Source of the DNA: Beroe forskalii | Lineage: Eukaryota > Ctenophora > Nuda > Beroida > Beroidae | DNA length: 64,000 nucleotides | Assembly (NCBI GenBank): GCA_011033025.1 | Contig: WFMF01000548.1 | Location: 1 to 64,000 of the forward strand | Direction of reading: 5' to 3' | In this document: positions 44,066-55,100 of the stretch, one piece after another | Position numbering within the stretch: the stretch's first letter is position 1 | Layout: the number at the start of each line of letters is the position of its first letter | Made by a program: the position numbers and the translations under genes | The notes under the pieces: model-generated | The model's input: only the letters and a program-made list of their open reading frames with translations | Database searches by the model: none | What the model was told of the DNA's origin: nothing

Positions 44066-44228
44066 TAAATTCAGGGGTCACGGTAATGGCAGCGAGTCTG
44101 GTCATACTCTGGAACATTCCATCGTACTCAATGTCATACTTGAGGTCGTGTATCGGACATATGTTCTTCTGGATGGAGATCGTGGCACAGGTGTCAGAGT
44201 CAGACTCTACCCTCACTAGGACCAGGTC
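44066..44228 (-). CDS. SIDT: SIDT exon 3 (ectodomain)
   Basis: Encodes DLVLVRVESDSDTCATISIQ, KNICPIHDLKYDIEYDGMFQ and SMTRLAAITVTPEF, matching [20 protein letters not shown] and [20 protein letters not shown] of SIDT2. The nearest canonical acceptor ('cagctgaaag') gives phase 0, but exon 2 ends in phase 2. A TGA blocks extension upstream. Using 'gctg' as a TG acceptor would restore the frame and the exact family spacing (FKNIKDLVLV). The donor is TTTA|GTGAGG. Confidence 0.85.
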
Positions 44229-44550
44229 CTTTCAGCTGACTGCAAATAGAGGGGGTCACGAATAAACTACATGTGGTATTTGCTGTCTTAAATAGGGCAA
44301 AGTCAGCAGAAAACCACAGTAGACAGTATTATACCCCTCCTGAGCTTGTTTTAGCGACCGTGTAAGTTTGGTTATACGGGCTCCACTGAATTACAGTGCA
44401 AAAAAGCTTAAAATGACATTTGATTTTATAAAGGAGCACTCAAATGTCTATTTAAGCGCTGATTCCAGACGAGAGTCGTCAGACTCGAGAGAAGAAATAC
44501 TGTGGTTTCGATAACGAACTCGGCACGCCATTATCCGACTTACAAAGTCT

Positions 44551-45395
44551 CGGCTGCCACCTCGACTACCGTGTAAGTTGCGGTATCCGCTTAACAAACC
44601 ATGTGTTCTACATTCATTGCAAGTTGATCAGTAACAGTCAAGACAAGAGCCAAAATCATAATTCGCATTTTGTGTGGCCTCAGGGGACTCAATGGAACAC
44701 GATCCAGGTGAAATAAGTTTGTTGTTTTCGATTTAATTTCAGCCTATTTTTGTGCGAAAATCCGTTGGACGACGATAATCACATGATTTTCGAAAGCTTC
44801 TGAATACAATTCTCTCGTATCAGTTATTTCGTTTAAACTTCAACCTCTTGAGTCCGTTGGACAAACTGCGCAGGGCTTGCCAGCCCCCTGATTAATTACA
44901 TGTTTTTGTTAATTATAATATTTACGTAATTAGTTGACAGCACTTACATGTTTTTAAAGGAGTATTTGAAGTACATTGGGGTTGAGGGGGTGACGTTGGC
45001 GGATATTTTCTGATCTTCTATCAGCTGAAAGTTCTCGACATAGTCCGCCCTGATTTGCCCTGATTCGGCTGCCACCTCGACTACCGTGTAAGTTGCGGTA
45101 TCCGCTTAACAAACCATGTGTACTACACTCATTGCAAGTTGATCAGTAACAGTCAAGACAAGAGCCAAAATCATAATTCGCTTTTGGTGTGGCCTCAGGG
45201 GACCCAATAGAACACGATCCAGGTGAAATAAGTTTGTTGTTTTCGATTTAATTTCAGCCTATTTTTGTGCGAAAATCCGTTGGATAATCACATGATTTTC
45301 GAAAGCTTCTGAATACAATTCTCTCGTGTCTGTTTTTTCGTTTAAACTTCAACCTCTTGAGTCCGTTGGACCAGCCCCCTGATTGATTACATGTT
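44551..45395. repeat. ~515-bp tandem duplication in SIDT intron 2
   Basis: The blocks beginning 'tcggctgccacctcgactac' at about 44,550 and 45,066 run in parallel to 'gactccgttgga' near 44,860 and 45,360. Between them is a copied piece of exon 2 (44,921-45,058). Confidence 0.85.
44921..45058 (-). pseudogene. Duplicated 3' part of SIDT exon 2 with its donor
   Basis: About 138 bases appear identical to 46,721-46,858: intron start, donor AT|GTAAGTG and the last ~110 bases of exon 2 (ADYVENFQLIEDQKISANVT region). The copy lacks the exon's acceptor. It lies downstream of the real exon 2 in gene direction. Confidence 0.9.
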
Positions 45396-45408
45396 TTTGT
45401 TAATTATC

Positions 45409-46710
45409 TTACTTATAATTTCGCATTTCGTGTTTTTTCTCCGTACGTCACGCCCCATGGCAACGCGCGCGCAATGGGGGAAATTGCACGTGCAGATTAA
45501 TCGCGCGCGCGTTCATTTCTGTTTCATGCTGTTTTAATTTCGGAGCTTCGTAACTTTTGATATGATTCGTTTTTGATGCGGTAAAAATATTAAGCTGATT
45601 TGAATTTGCGAACGAGGTGCTGTAGCAGCGCCGAGTGAGTTGTATTTGCAGTCTGGCATGTGGGCCTGCTAGTCTTACTTATAATTTCGCACTTTCTGTA
45701 TGTTCTCCGTACGTCACGCCCCATGGCAACGCGCGCGCAATGGAGGAAATTGCACGTGCAGATTAACTGCGCGCGTTCATTTCTGTTAAATGCTGTTTTA
45801 ATTTCAGAGTTTCACAATTTTTGATGATCTGGTTGGAATTTTTTGATGCGGTAAAAAGTATTTAGTTGATTTGAAATTTGCGAACGAGGTGCTGCGTAGC
45901 AGCGCCGAGTGAGCTGTGTATTTGCAGGCCCAACGGGCCTGCTATTTATAATTTCGGTCAACGGGCAAGGTCTTAATTAGTAAGCAGAATTATGCTTCCG
46001 GCACCGAATTAAATTTGAGCTTGCCAAGAAAATATCAAGAGAAACGAATGCAAAAGGGAGTAAGGAGGTGCCGTTGCTATGGAAACCAATTTTAGTGCAC
46101 GTGCAGATTATGATTAGTTCTATGCGAGTGCTTTCTAACACGCTTCTACTGTTAAATGCTGTACTGTAGATTTTGGAAATTTGACGTTTTCTTTACTTCA
46201 AGTTCAAGATCTCAAGATGGACATTACTTGAATAACGGAGGATATTTCAGATGGATTGTTATCATAAAACTGTGGCAGAGTTCGGTCTATAATCAATGCT
46301 TAGTCGGTGATAACAGTAGTAACTGTAATTTTGAAATTGAACGCTTAGAGCAATCTAAGGTTTACAAAAGTGTACAATTGATCCTGGCCCGGGTCAATAT
46401 GAAAAAAATTGTCCAATGTCAGTTATCAGTATGGGAATCAGTTGTCAGATTTAATATCATCCTGCGGAACAAAAACGGAACAAAAGTCACATGATTTAGC
46501 ACAATTACTGAGACTAATCGTCAAACTATTTTTTCACCCTGCTCCTTCATAAAATTCGTTGCGTATAACTATTGATCTGATTGCAATTTTTTGATGCGGT
46601 AAAAATTATCCAATCAATTTGAATGGTAGTGTTCAATATTTGCAAACGAGGTGCTGCGTAGCAGCGCCGAGTGAGCTGTGTGTCTGCAGGCCCAACGGGC
46701 CTGCTAGTAA
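45409..46710. mobile_element. Tandem cluster of a hairpin-ended MITE family (3 copies)
   Basis: Copies at about 45,409-45,672, 45,673-45,945 and a longer one to 46,710. Each has 'cttacttataatttcgca' or a related start, 'cgaggtgctgcgtagcagcg' (hairpin GCTGC-gta-GCAGC) and an end with 'aggcccaacgggcctgctag' (palindromic AGGCCC...GGGCCT). The first two also share 'cgtacgtcacgccccatggc' and 'gcacgtgcagattaa'. The 112-codon frame inside the third copy is probably fortuitous. Confidence 0.7.
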
Positions 46711-46747
46711 AGTTATAATATTTACGTAATTAGTTGACAGCACTTAC

Positions 46748-46966
46748 ATGTTTTTAAAGGAGTATTTGAAGTACATTGGGGTTGAGGGGGTGACGTTGGC
46801 GGATATTTTCTGATCTTCTATCAGCTGAAAGTTCTCGACATAGTCCGCCCTGATTTGGAACTCCCGCTGAATGTTGTCGCTGGACGACACGTCTATAGCC
46901 AGGAATAAGGGCACCTCCCCAGCCGGATTCAGGAAGTTCCAATGCGGGCACAATGTGCGGGCAACT
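46748..46966 (-). CDS. SIDT: SIDT exon 2 (ectodomain)
   Basis: The acceptor 'tttctcccgcag' joins exon 1 in phase (AG+A = Arg). The exon encodes VARTLCPHWNFLNPAGEVPL, FLAIDVSSSDNIQREFQIRA and the following DYVENF...NVTPSTPMYFKYSFKN, matching VERTLCQPP...[20 protein letters not shown]...FKYEFPE of SIDT2. The donor AT|GTAAGTG is strong, phase 2. Confidence 0.92.
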
Positions 46967-47279
46967 CTGCGGGAGAAAGGTATGAAATAAAGTTTCGCAT
47001 AATTATACTTTTGATTTTCTCGGCACAATTGCCATCCAACCGACACCCTTCACCCTCCCTTGACACCACTCAATCACACATAATTAACCTCCTCTCCATC
47101 CTTAACTCTCAGCAGACGACAATAATCACAAAATATATTGAAAACTTCTGATTACAACTCTTATCTATCGTATCAGGTATATCGTTTAAACTTCAATCCC
47201 TTGATGAAGTATAATTTAAGTGTTCATTTACAGACATAGAACATAGGACATAAGGTGTCCACAACCTAATATCTCCCAC

Positions 47280-47587
47280 CTGTTATAGACTTGATATCCC
47301 TGGTCATTGAGGGGTATTGTGAATGAAGTAACTCCGAGGATCTGCCGAGCAGTGACTATCAGAGGGTTTCTGACCGTAGCATTGAGCGCTTTGGCGGAGA
47401 TTCGCACAGGTTTCCGCGTCACTATCTCAGGGTCTAGGATGAAGAAGAAGCTCTTCTGATAAGTTGCAGTGACATTAGCAGTGATGGTCTGCGAGAGGTT
47501 AGCTGCAATGACATCGGGGTTAACAGTGGTGACGAGTGGAAGGGAGATGAGGAGGGAGATGAGGAGAACCACTTCATGCCATGACAT
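47280..47587 (-). CDS. SIDT: SIDT exon 1: start of SID1 transmembrane family protein
   Basis: Start of a gene running leftward to at least 16,053. SID1/SIDT proteins are multi-pass membrane proteins with a large extracellular beta-rich domain. Nematode SID-1 imports dsRNA; vertebrate SIDT1/2 are lysosomal or plasma-membrane proteins linked to nucleic acid and lipid handling. The first ATG gives MSWHEVVLLISLLISLPLVT, a signal peptide, then NLSQTITANVTATYQ with N-glycosylation sites and TARQILGVTSFTIPLNDQGY, equivalent to the VRQKEAVVSFQVPL strand of SIDT2. The donor is CAG|GTGGGA, phase 2. In all, 13-14 exons are recognised; exons 6-14 join in phase, while junctions 2/3 and 3/4 do not. The C-terminal third is absent from the window. 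Confidence 0.9.
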
Positions 47588-49447
47588 GGTGGGTCATCAG
47601 ATCATTCTACTGTTGGGTTAAAGTAGGGTAATTGGAAAGGGGGTTAAAATGAGTTAATCAATCAGGGGTTTTCAAACAGGAATAAAGGTGGCAAATTGGG
47701 TGAAATAACAGAGATCTGTTTTAGGTGATAAAGCAACAAGTACAAAGAACGTAACACGTTTAGGTAATTATCTAAATTAAACCGAATAGCAACAAGTGAT
47801 GTCAGCCATACCGAGTTACATTAGGTTCCAAAATTAGTTATTTTCCACATTAAAAAACACCGACCGCACTTAATATTGGGACGTAAAGCAACACGATTGC
47901 ATAATAAACGTACGTGATACCGGCTGCGTACAGATTTTCAATGTGTCGCCGCGCGTTCCAAATACATGAGTGAATTTGCGTGCCACTAATTTGGCACAAG
48001 AACATTGAAGTACCTATAATAATGCAAACGTGGCTAACATTAAAATATTCAGCGTCTTCTGATATCCACTTAACAACTTCAAGGAAACTTCACAGTAATT
48101 TAGTAATTGGGGCATTAGGAAAGAAAGCGATTTAACTGGTAAGCGTTTAAAAGAAGGGGGAGGTCAGTAGACCTTGAAACACGTAAACAAGAGTAACACA
48201 CACAGCTACTAACTTAGGAGGCATTGAGTAATGAGTTAGAGACTAAGAACACTACGTTACGTGTTAGTATGTGAAACCAGCTGCACAATGCACTAATGTT
48301 ACACACATTTAACACATGTTTTGATATACCTTTACGCGGTACTTAAATAGGACACATTGAGCGTGAAACGTTAACAAAGGCTTGGTATCAATATCACGTA
48401 ATATGTAATGAATATTGAATAATGCAACGTAGTACAGTGCAAATCATAACATAACAACGTACAGCAAAGAGTTGTTACTATACTAGAGCGTACACTCAGT
48501 TTTTTTTTCATGAGAAACTTAGCCTAGGATTTCAAAAATTTAAGAAACTTAGCCTAGAATTTCGGAAAAATTAAGAATCTCCACTTTTGAAATTAGTGTA
48601 TAAATGCCTATTGCAACTGAAATTCTTCTAACAGGAAACGTCTGGCTTCTGGGAGCTACGCCCCAAGACTCCCACTTTTTGATTGTGAACATTATGAAAC
48701 TAATTTATAACTTCTATTTGACTTATAGAATAACCTGTCAGATTTAGCACATAACAGAAGTTGTTGCTGAGACAGAATAAAGTTCCATTTTATTCTCGTA
48801 GGTCCAGAAAGCCAGAACCTCTGTTAGCAGCTGTTAGACAATAAATTCATTTCCAAGCATTGGGCTCTGCTATGTAGTTATAGTAGTCTCACGACAGGTG
48901 AAGAGCACAAGAGGAGGTATCAATCTATTTGTATAATGGGAGCAGCATGCGCTGTTTATAACATGTTATTACATACATGTAATTTGATACCCATTTAATA
49001 GCAACACTATGCATCCTTTTGATTTGCGTTACAAAAATGCGCATTGCGCATATCTCTGAGGCTTTTGAGCAACATTGATGAAACTTTCAGGAACCAACTA
49101 CAGTCAACACAGTAGTTTCCTATCATATCCTTATATTGGACGTTTTGCTGTAGGAAACCGATTAAGAAACGTTTGGGCTCGTGAAAAACAAGAAACTAGT
49201 AGCCTAGGATTTCAATAAGTTTCTTACAAAAAACTGACTGTACAGCAAGTCAACGGAGTATAATTCTATAGTTTGCTTAATTAACTTTTAAATAAAACCA
49301 GCAATACGTCGGACTGAAGATTATTTTCATGGGAATTTACCAGCAAATTCACATGACTCAAAGTAACATCCTAGCAACAATTGAAGCAACTTTACAAGCA
49401 TCCTATACTACAAAGCAACCTAGATTTAAAGCAACACCTAGAAGCTT
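47588..49447. other. Intergenic region between SIDT and GET3
   Basis: Upstream of SIDT on the minus strand and downstream of GET3. AT-rich; no gene recognised. At 48,880-49,010 is a piece sharing 'tatagtagtctcacgaca' with 39,338, with internal inverted pairs (GGTATCAA/TTGATACC). At 49,018-49,100 a piece matches 39,990-40,060 ('gatgaaactttcagga'). These are dispersed copies of the hairpin-rich repeats in the SIDT intron. Confidence 0.6.
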
Positions 49448-50473
49448 CTACAAGTTCTTCATAAGATCGTGTACTGAGTTAGACTCCATGTCCGGTGGGT
49501 TAACTAAGAAACCCCCAAATTTCCTTAACATCGGCACACCCTTCACTTCGCAGGGCATCTGGGGCATCTTAATGACGTGGAAATCTTCGTATAAGTCCTG
49601 AATTTGATCCAAGTATTTGACCTGCATTTTAGCCCGTGATCCGCACAACCCGCACGCTATACCATCCTTATCTCTGTCGGGATAGACCACCTGATTGACA
49701 ACCACGTTGTGCGTGTCTATGTCGAGGGCTGTTAGTTTCTGAATGAGACGCTCTGTCTCGTATAGCGACAAGAACTCGGGTATGCACACGCAGACAAAGG
49801 TCGTGACGTCAGGGTCCTTGAGTTCCGTGTTGAGTCGCTCCACTACGGGCAGGAGCTCGTCTAGCTGGTCCATGTTGACAGCAGCGTTAATTCCCAGCGA
49901 GCCTGACATGGTGTTCACAAGCCCTCCCACCCAGGACTTCATCTGGATGAGTTGGCGCAGGACCTTGTCAATGGAGCGCGGGATAGACAGCAGCCGCAGA
50001 GTGTGTCCCGTGGGGGCAGTGTCGAACACGACCACCTCGAACTTGTGGGTGTCCACTATCTTGAAGATGTTAACCAGGGCTATCAGCTCATCCAAGCCAG
50101 GCAGGTTCCCCACCACGTCCTTCATCAGGTTCTTCATGAAGTTGTGTTGTTCGCTGGAAGGGTCTGCGAATATCTCCTCTATCCCCTCCTCGGGAGGGGA
50201 GGAGTCCACCTCCATGGCGTGGAGGTGGGGCACCCCCTTCACGGGGGTAGGACTCCTCGTGAACTGCTGCTCGAACGAGTCCGCTATGTTGTGCGCAGGG
50301 TCGGTGGAGATCAGCAACACGCTCTCGTGGTGAGCAGCTAGCTGCATCGCCAGACTGCAACTCACTGAGGTCTTGCCAACGCCTCCCTTGCCTCCCACAA
50401 AGATCCACTTCAACTCACTTTGCGCCAGAATGTTCCTGATGTTCGCCTCATACTCAAAGTCCTCTTCTTCCAT
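49448..50473 (-). CDS. GET3: GET3/ASNA1 ATPase (TRC40), intronless
   Basis: Encodes 341 residues of the ArsA/GET3 family, the cytosolic ATPase that takes tail-anchored membrane proteins to the ER receptor. Visible motifs: P-loop GGKGGVGKT (residues 27-35) with the intradimer signature Lys, switch I STDPAHNIADSF, switch II DTAPTGHTLRLL, and the zinc-binding CGLC pair near residue 276 followed by KYLDQIQDLYEDFHVIKMP. The hydrophobic groove region (NMDQLDELLPVVERL) is present. Length equals the family norm and the first ATG is in the expected place. The whole gene is one exon, whereas animal homologues are usually split; retrocopy or intron loss are both possible. No frameshifts are seen, so it is probably functional. 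The reverse-strand frames overlapping it are shadows. Confidence 0.95.
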   Translation of the reverse strand: MEEEDFEYEANIRNILAQSELKWIFVGGKGGVGKTSVSCSLAMQLAAHHESVLLISTDPAHNIADSFEQQFTRSPTPVKGVPHLHAMEVDSSPPEEGIEEIFADPSSEQHNFMKNLMKDVVGNLPGLDELIALVNIFKIVDTHKFEVVVFDTAPTGHTLRLLSIPRSIDKVLRQLIQMKSWVGGLVNTMSGSLGINAAVNMDQLDELLPVVERLNTELKDPDVTTFVCVCIPEFLSLYETERLIQKLTALDIDTHNVVVNQVVYPDRDKDGIACGLCGSRAKMQVKYLDQIQDLYEDFHVIKMPQMPCEVKGVPMLRKFGGFLVNPPDMESNSVHDLMKNL

Positions 50474-51273
50474 AGCTCGCTATTGCAAGTGGAGGGGTTA
50501 GGCTTTATCAACACAATTCTTAGTCCTTTGTCATTCGTGCTTTGAGAAGTATGGGAATGATGACGGAAGGTAAAAAATCATTGCACTTTTGTATCTGCTT
50601 TAAAATTTATCAAATTTTGCATTGAAACACGAATACAATATTGCAAATTTTACAAAAAGGATCTTTACAAAAAGGATTGGTTGTGTTGGTCCGCGGCGGT
50701 TTTTAAGCGTTCTTTACTATAATAAAGCCCGTGATATGAAAAAGAACGCGGCGGTTAAACTTGAAACTGCTAGAACTACTGCAAGATTAAAAAAGCTAAA
50801 ATGCCATGTTGTGATGGTTCGAATATCAAGAAGTGACGTAAGCGGTAAAAGGCTTATAGTTTTGTAGAGAAATAATAATATCCGACTACCGACTGGCTTC
50901 GGCAGGGTTAAGACAATAAGTCATCTTTATGTGCACGATGATCCCCATTACATCATTCTCTAAATATCGCGGGTTTTATAGTAAAGAACGCTTAATACTT
51001 TAATAATCATAAAAAGAGCATTAGAAGAAAGCCAAATTATGAGCATTCATAAAATTTTGGCTAAATGCAACCACCAGTGGGTAAAAATACCCACCTATGG
51101 GTAACTTTGAGAATTGATGATGATTATTATTAAGCCACCAGAAGACTATTAAAATGACACCAATAAAGACTCACATCCCTGTTACTTGTAGTTGAGTAGC
51201 TAGTTATCAGATATTCTAGGCACTGTCCATCAGGAGTAACGCTGAGGTCGGTGGAATCACAAATCTACCTACT
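50474..51273. other. GET3 upstream region, no gene recognised
   Basis: AT-rich. Two short related segments containing 'taaagaacgct' or its complement 'agcgttctttacta' (50,707 and 50,980) form a distant inverted pair. The 81-codon plus-strand frame has no recognisable features. Confidence 0.5.
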
Positions 51274-51456
51274 TCACAGCAAGGACAAGTCTTCACTGCT
51301 ATTCACTACTGATCGGAGCTTCCCTTTCTGCTTCAACAGGTCTTCTTCAAGCGAGTTTTTGTTCTTTTTCGTCTCGGATTTCTCTCTTTGAGCTTGCTCT
51401 ATGGCAGCGATCCGTTGGTCTGAGTCAGGCGTTATCTCATTGATCGTCTGAATTAT
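51274..51456 (-). CDS. Unidentified gene, last exon
   Basis: The acceptor 'caccttcctgcag' begins IIQTINEITPDSDQRIAAIE then QAQREKSETKKNKNSLEEDL, ending LKQKGKLRSVVNSSEDLSLL and a stop. It is highly charged and likely helical or coiled coil. It joins the exon at 51,594 in phase 0. Family not recognised. Confidence 0.6.
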   Translation of the reverse strand: MIQTINEITPDSDQRIAAIEQAQREKSETKKNKNSLEEDLLKQKGKLRSVVNSSEDLSLL

Positions 51457-51593
51457 CTGCAGGAAGGTGTTGTAACGGGTTGGTACTTTATTGGGTTGGT
51501 ACATTAATTACAGTATATGGTTTCATGCTTTCAAATGTCAAAGTCTATTGAGACTGTCAGGTCTCACATTGTTATCGAATGTGCCTGCATTAC

Positions 51594-51759
51594 CTGACTC
51601 ATACTGTTGAGACTCTCAGGTCTCACGTTGCTGCTGGTCCCCAGTTTGGGGTGTATTTTGTCGGAGACAGCCTTGTAGTTGTGGATGAACGGAGTGAGCT
51701 GCTTCACAAACGTTATCAGATACTGCGTCTCGTTCTTTATTCTTTCCACAACAGACATT
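51594..51759 (-). CDS. Unidentified gene, penultimate exon
   Basis: Encodes MSVVERIKNETQYLITFVKQ then LTPFIHNYKAVSDKIHPKLG and TSSNVRPESLNSMSQ, ending at CAG|GTAATG. The 5' limit is uncertain: 'caaagacag' could be the acceptor, or the frame may extend into the adjacent G/C-run region. Further upstream exons (possibly near 51,980-52,140, a Thr/Ser/Pro-rich frame) could not be established. Confidence 0.55.
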
Positions 51760-51774
51760 CTGTCTTTGTAACGC

Positions 51775-51860
51775 TCCCCCCCCCCCAAACGCCCCCCCTA
51801 GGCTCCTCCCCCCCCCCCCCCTTCCCCCCCCCCAAACTCCCCTTTCCTTTTCCCCCCCCA
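51775..51860. repeat. C-rich homopolymer tract
   Basis: Long runs of C with few interruptions. Run lengths are unlikely to be reliable in the assembly. It sits against the 5' side of the exon at 51,594-51,759. Confidence 0.8.
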
Positions 51861-52169
51861 CAATCGCTCCACCATTTCCCGATACCAATATATAACATGA
51901 ACTATACACTGAAACATATTAGGCTTGAAAGGATTATCATTATTACTACGTATGTATTATTAATGTACGTATTAATGTGTTCCTCCTGAACTCGTCTTGA
52001 TGTTGGAGCTTGTGAATAGGTCCTTGCCAAGACTTATAGAGGATGTGGGTTTGTATGTTGGTGGGAATGACGTATTATCATTCACATTGGGTTTGCACGC
52101 AGACAGCGGTGTGCTGAGTGTGTCTAGGTTTCTAAGGATGATATAGTTCCATAGTTGTACAGTCATAGT

Positions 52170-55100
52170 CGTCTTGGGTCATATCTTTGAGTGTATATCT
52201 GAATAATAGAGATTGACGGGTTGTGTGTTTGTACGAGAGATTGACGGGTTGTATGAGTGTAATAGAGATTGGCGGGTTGTATGTATGTGTGTGTGTATCT
52301 GGTATCAGCTCCAGACTAGCAAACGTAGCCTGGCACAGATAATTGTCACAGCTGTTGAGACAATTGCACTCTCTCCCACACAGAGATAACTTTATATAAC
52401 ACACATATCATGTAAAACAAGGCCGATGACAGGGTGTTACCCTTTTACCCGTAACTCGATTATTAATATAAGCGGATATCTTAGAGTGACGTCATTATCA
52501 TAGCTTAACGTGGTGAATTGATTACAATATGAACTGTGTAGGGAGGGTTTCCCTTTTTCTCTGACTCATTTAATCACTTGATCATCATATCATCATCACC
52601 TCCCTCTGTAGACCCTTTTCAATCATGACGTAAACAAGCATCATGACATCATCATACTGTGTAATGATATACGCTACATTCTGCATGTATAATCCAGCTG
52701 TAAAGTACATTGTACATTCTTGCAGAATACAATACAATGTGTGTATTTTCTCTAAAATGTTGCACAATCTGCATACCACAGTGCATACCACGGAAAAGCT
52801 TCTAGATTATTTAATTAATGTACTAAATCTGCTTCAATATATATTAAACAATTACCGAATCAGCGGAGCGGTGATTTTGCAACAATGATCCTCCGACAAA
52901 CTCAGCTTACAAACAAACACACATACAAACACAGCTTACAGACAAACATCTAAGGAATTATTATTTTTGGTGGTTTGCAGTATCCCGGCTTCAGGTCTAA
53001 AGTCTAAACTCACGGCATATATTATTATTAGGGGGACTATAATATTATTTCTACACGATGGTGAAATGCCGTGTTTGGGTGGAATGTTATTATCAATTAA
53101 TGACGTTATCGTACTTCATACAACTGTTTTAAAGAACGACTGGAGTAGAGTGGGACAATACGACCTGAACAAATCTCACTTGGGGGGTGGAATGATAATC
53201 TAATTAGCCCTTATCACGACACCTAAAAATAATTTGTTATATGGAAAAAATGTTGTGTCCGTAATTATTTATACTTTTATATTACTGATAATTGGTAAAA
53301 TGTGAAGTAAGGAATTCAGGTTTGTATTCTACAGTTCATTCATCGCAGCAATTAATAATTAACTTTGAGAAATATCCGCATAATAATTATAATAATAAAT
53401 AAAATATAATTATACGGGGAAAATCCCCCGCTGCTGTTTAGGAAAAGCATTTAAAATTCATTTATCGGGAATCTAGATAATTTAAGAGTCATTTTTGTAA
53501 TCCGTGTCGTTCTGACTAGACTCATAGCGAACCAAATCATGATCGTCAGAAGATCATTTGAGGCGTGACGAGCTCCAGAACAAGATCCCAGTTACTGCTG
53601 ACCACAATGATTTGCGAATAATAATGCGGAATGCCGGACCGGCTTGGTTTGACCTGGACAAGGTCTAGGAGAATAGAAGACCACCCTACCCTACCTCGCT
53701 ATAATACTCTCCGATAATAACTTGGAACTGTCAACCAAATTTCTCGGCTGACTCGGTCCGAGATAAACTGAAAAAACCACAATCCTTCGAGCATACCAGT
53801 AATAAATACCTTCACTTTGGAGCTGTGCAACCACCTCGACTTCGCCTCAGCGGCATCAGTACAGCTCTCAAAGTGCTTATATAGGCACTCAAGGTACTTA
53901 TATAGGCACCCACCCTACCCCGCCCCGTTATATTGGCACATTATACCGCGTATTATGAAATGGTGCCACCCGTCACCTGGATGTTTTGACATGAACTTGA
54001 AGGACAGACCAATCTCCTATTTCCTCTCTCGAACAGCATTCTAGCTTTTAAATGCGGCTTTTGAGGACTGAGCGAACATTCCAGAATATGCCAAATTAAA
54101 GTGCTAGAAAGACACGCTAATTTTAATCCAGGGGAGAACAAACTGGGTATGAAGTGTGGTGAGGGTACATAATATTGTGCGCTTTATTAACAGCCTTGTA
54201 CAAAGCCCTTTTCTTGCGGATTGTGGAGCTCAATGAATGAAAAAGAAATCTTTTTAAGTACGAATATAAAGTTAATTTACGTGATGTATATTCCTAGCAT
54301 ATTTTCATATTACTAGAACTTTACATTACAACTCAGGTTACTATAAATCATCAGCTCGGCTATCCGTAGTCTGGCTGTTATTTGTTTCACCCCTGACACT
54401 TTATCACCCACCCCACTCTGCCCACTAGCACAGATTAATTCAGCCCTCCCTCCTGCAAACCCCCAGCATTACCACTGGTACCGACTTGTAACTTGGCTGC
54501 TGCGTTTTCCAAACGATTTTTTGTCATTTTTCGTTTCACATCCTATTATAATTTTGATCGATATGACGATTCGTATATATATGTTGACGTATATACCCGC
54601 ACGAAAAATGAGCTGTGGAAAGTCAATAATTCACCTCTCAAACACCTGATAAGGACGTCATTATTCACCAACTAGCAAATTATTTGTGTGCGACCTACGC
54701 TACCTTGAGGATTGTTGGGATAATTTTCACATATCTATTTTATTGAATTGGCCTGAGTCTCCTCACAAAAATTTGATTGTAGCTCTATTTCCGTGCCAAG
54801 ATTCCGTAGACTATAAAATCAAATTAGGTTGGGGAATCTTACCAGGAAATGTAATATCAGTTGGTTCAGGAATCAGGAACTTAAAACAGCGATTTATCAT
54901 TCCAGATATAATGATAATATATGTTACCCTGGCTTGAATCATTATATCTCCCTCATACAAGTTGTATATTATAATCATCAATATATTCATTTCTTGGACA
55001 CACCGAGAGACAAATAATGGTGATCAATGATCAGCATGTGTTTCGTTCACTATAAAACGCCGATGGACATCAAGCAGATTTCTTTTTGAACTCAACGAAT

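Noticed and set aside
46156-46494. 112-codon plus-strand frame
   Set aside because: Lies wholly inside a MITE copy; no recognisable domain.
50088-50408. Frames antisense to or overlapping GET3 (also 49,743-50,341)
   Set aside because: Shadows of the GC-rich GET3 coding sequence.
52132-52404. GRECNCLNSCDNYLC resembling a DEG/ENaC cysteine motif
   Set aside because: Only a short CxCLxxC pattern, no donor at the expected place and no other channel exons found nearby.
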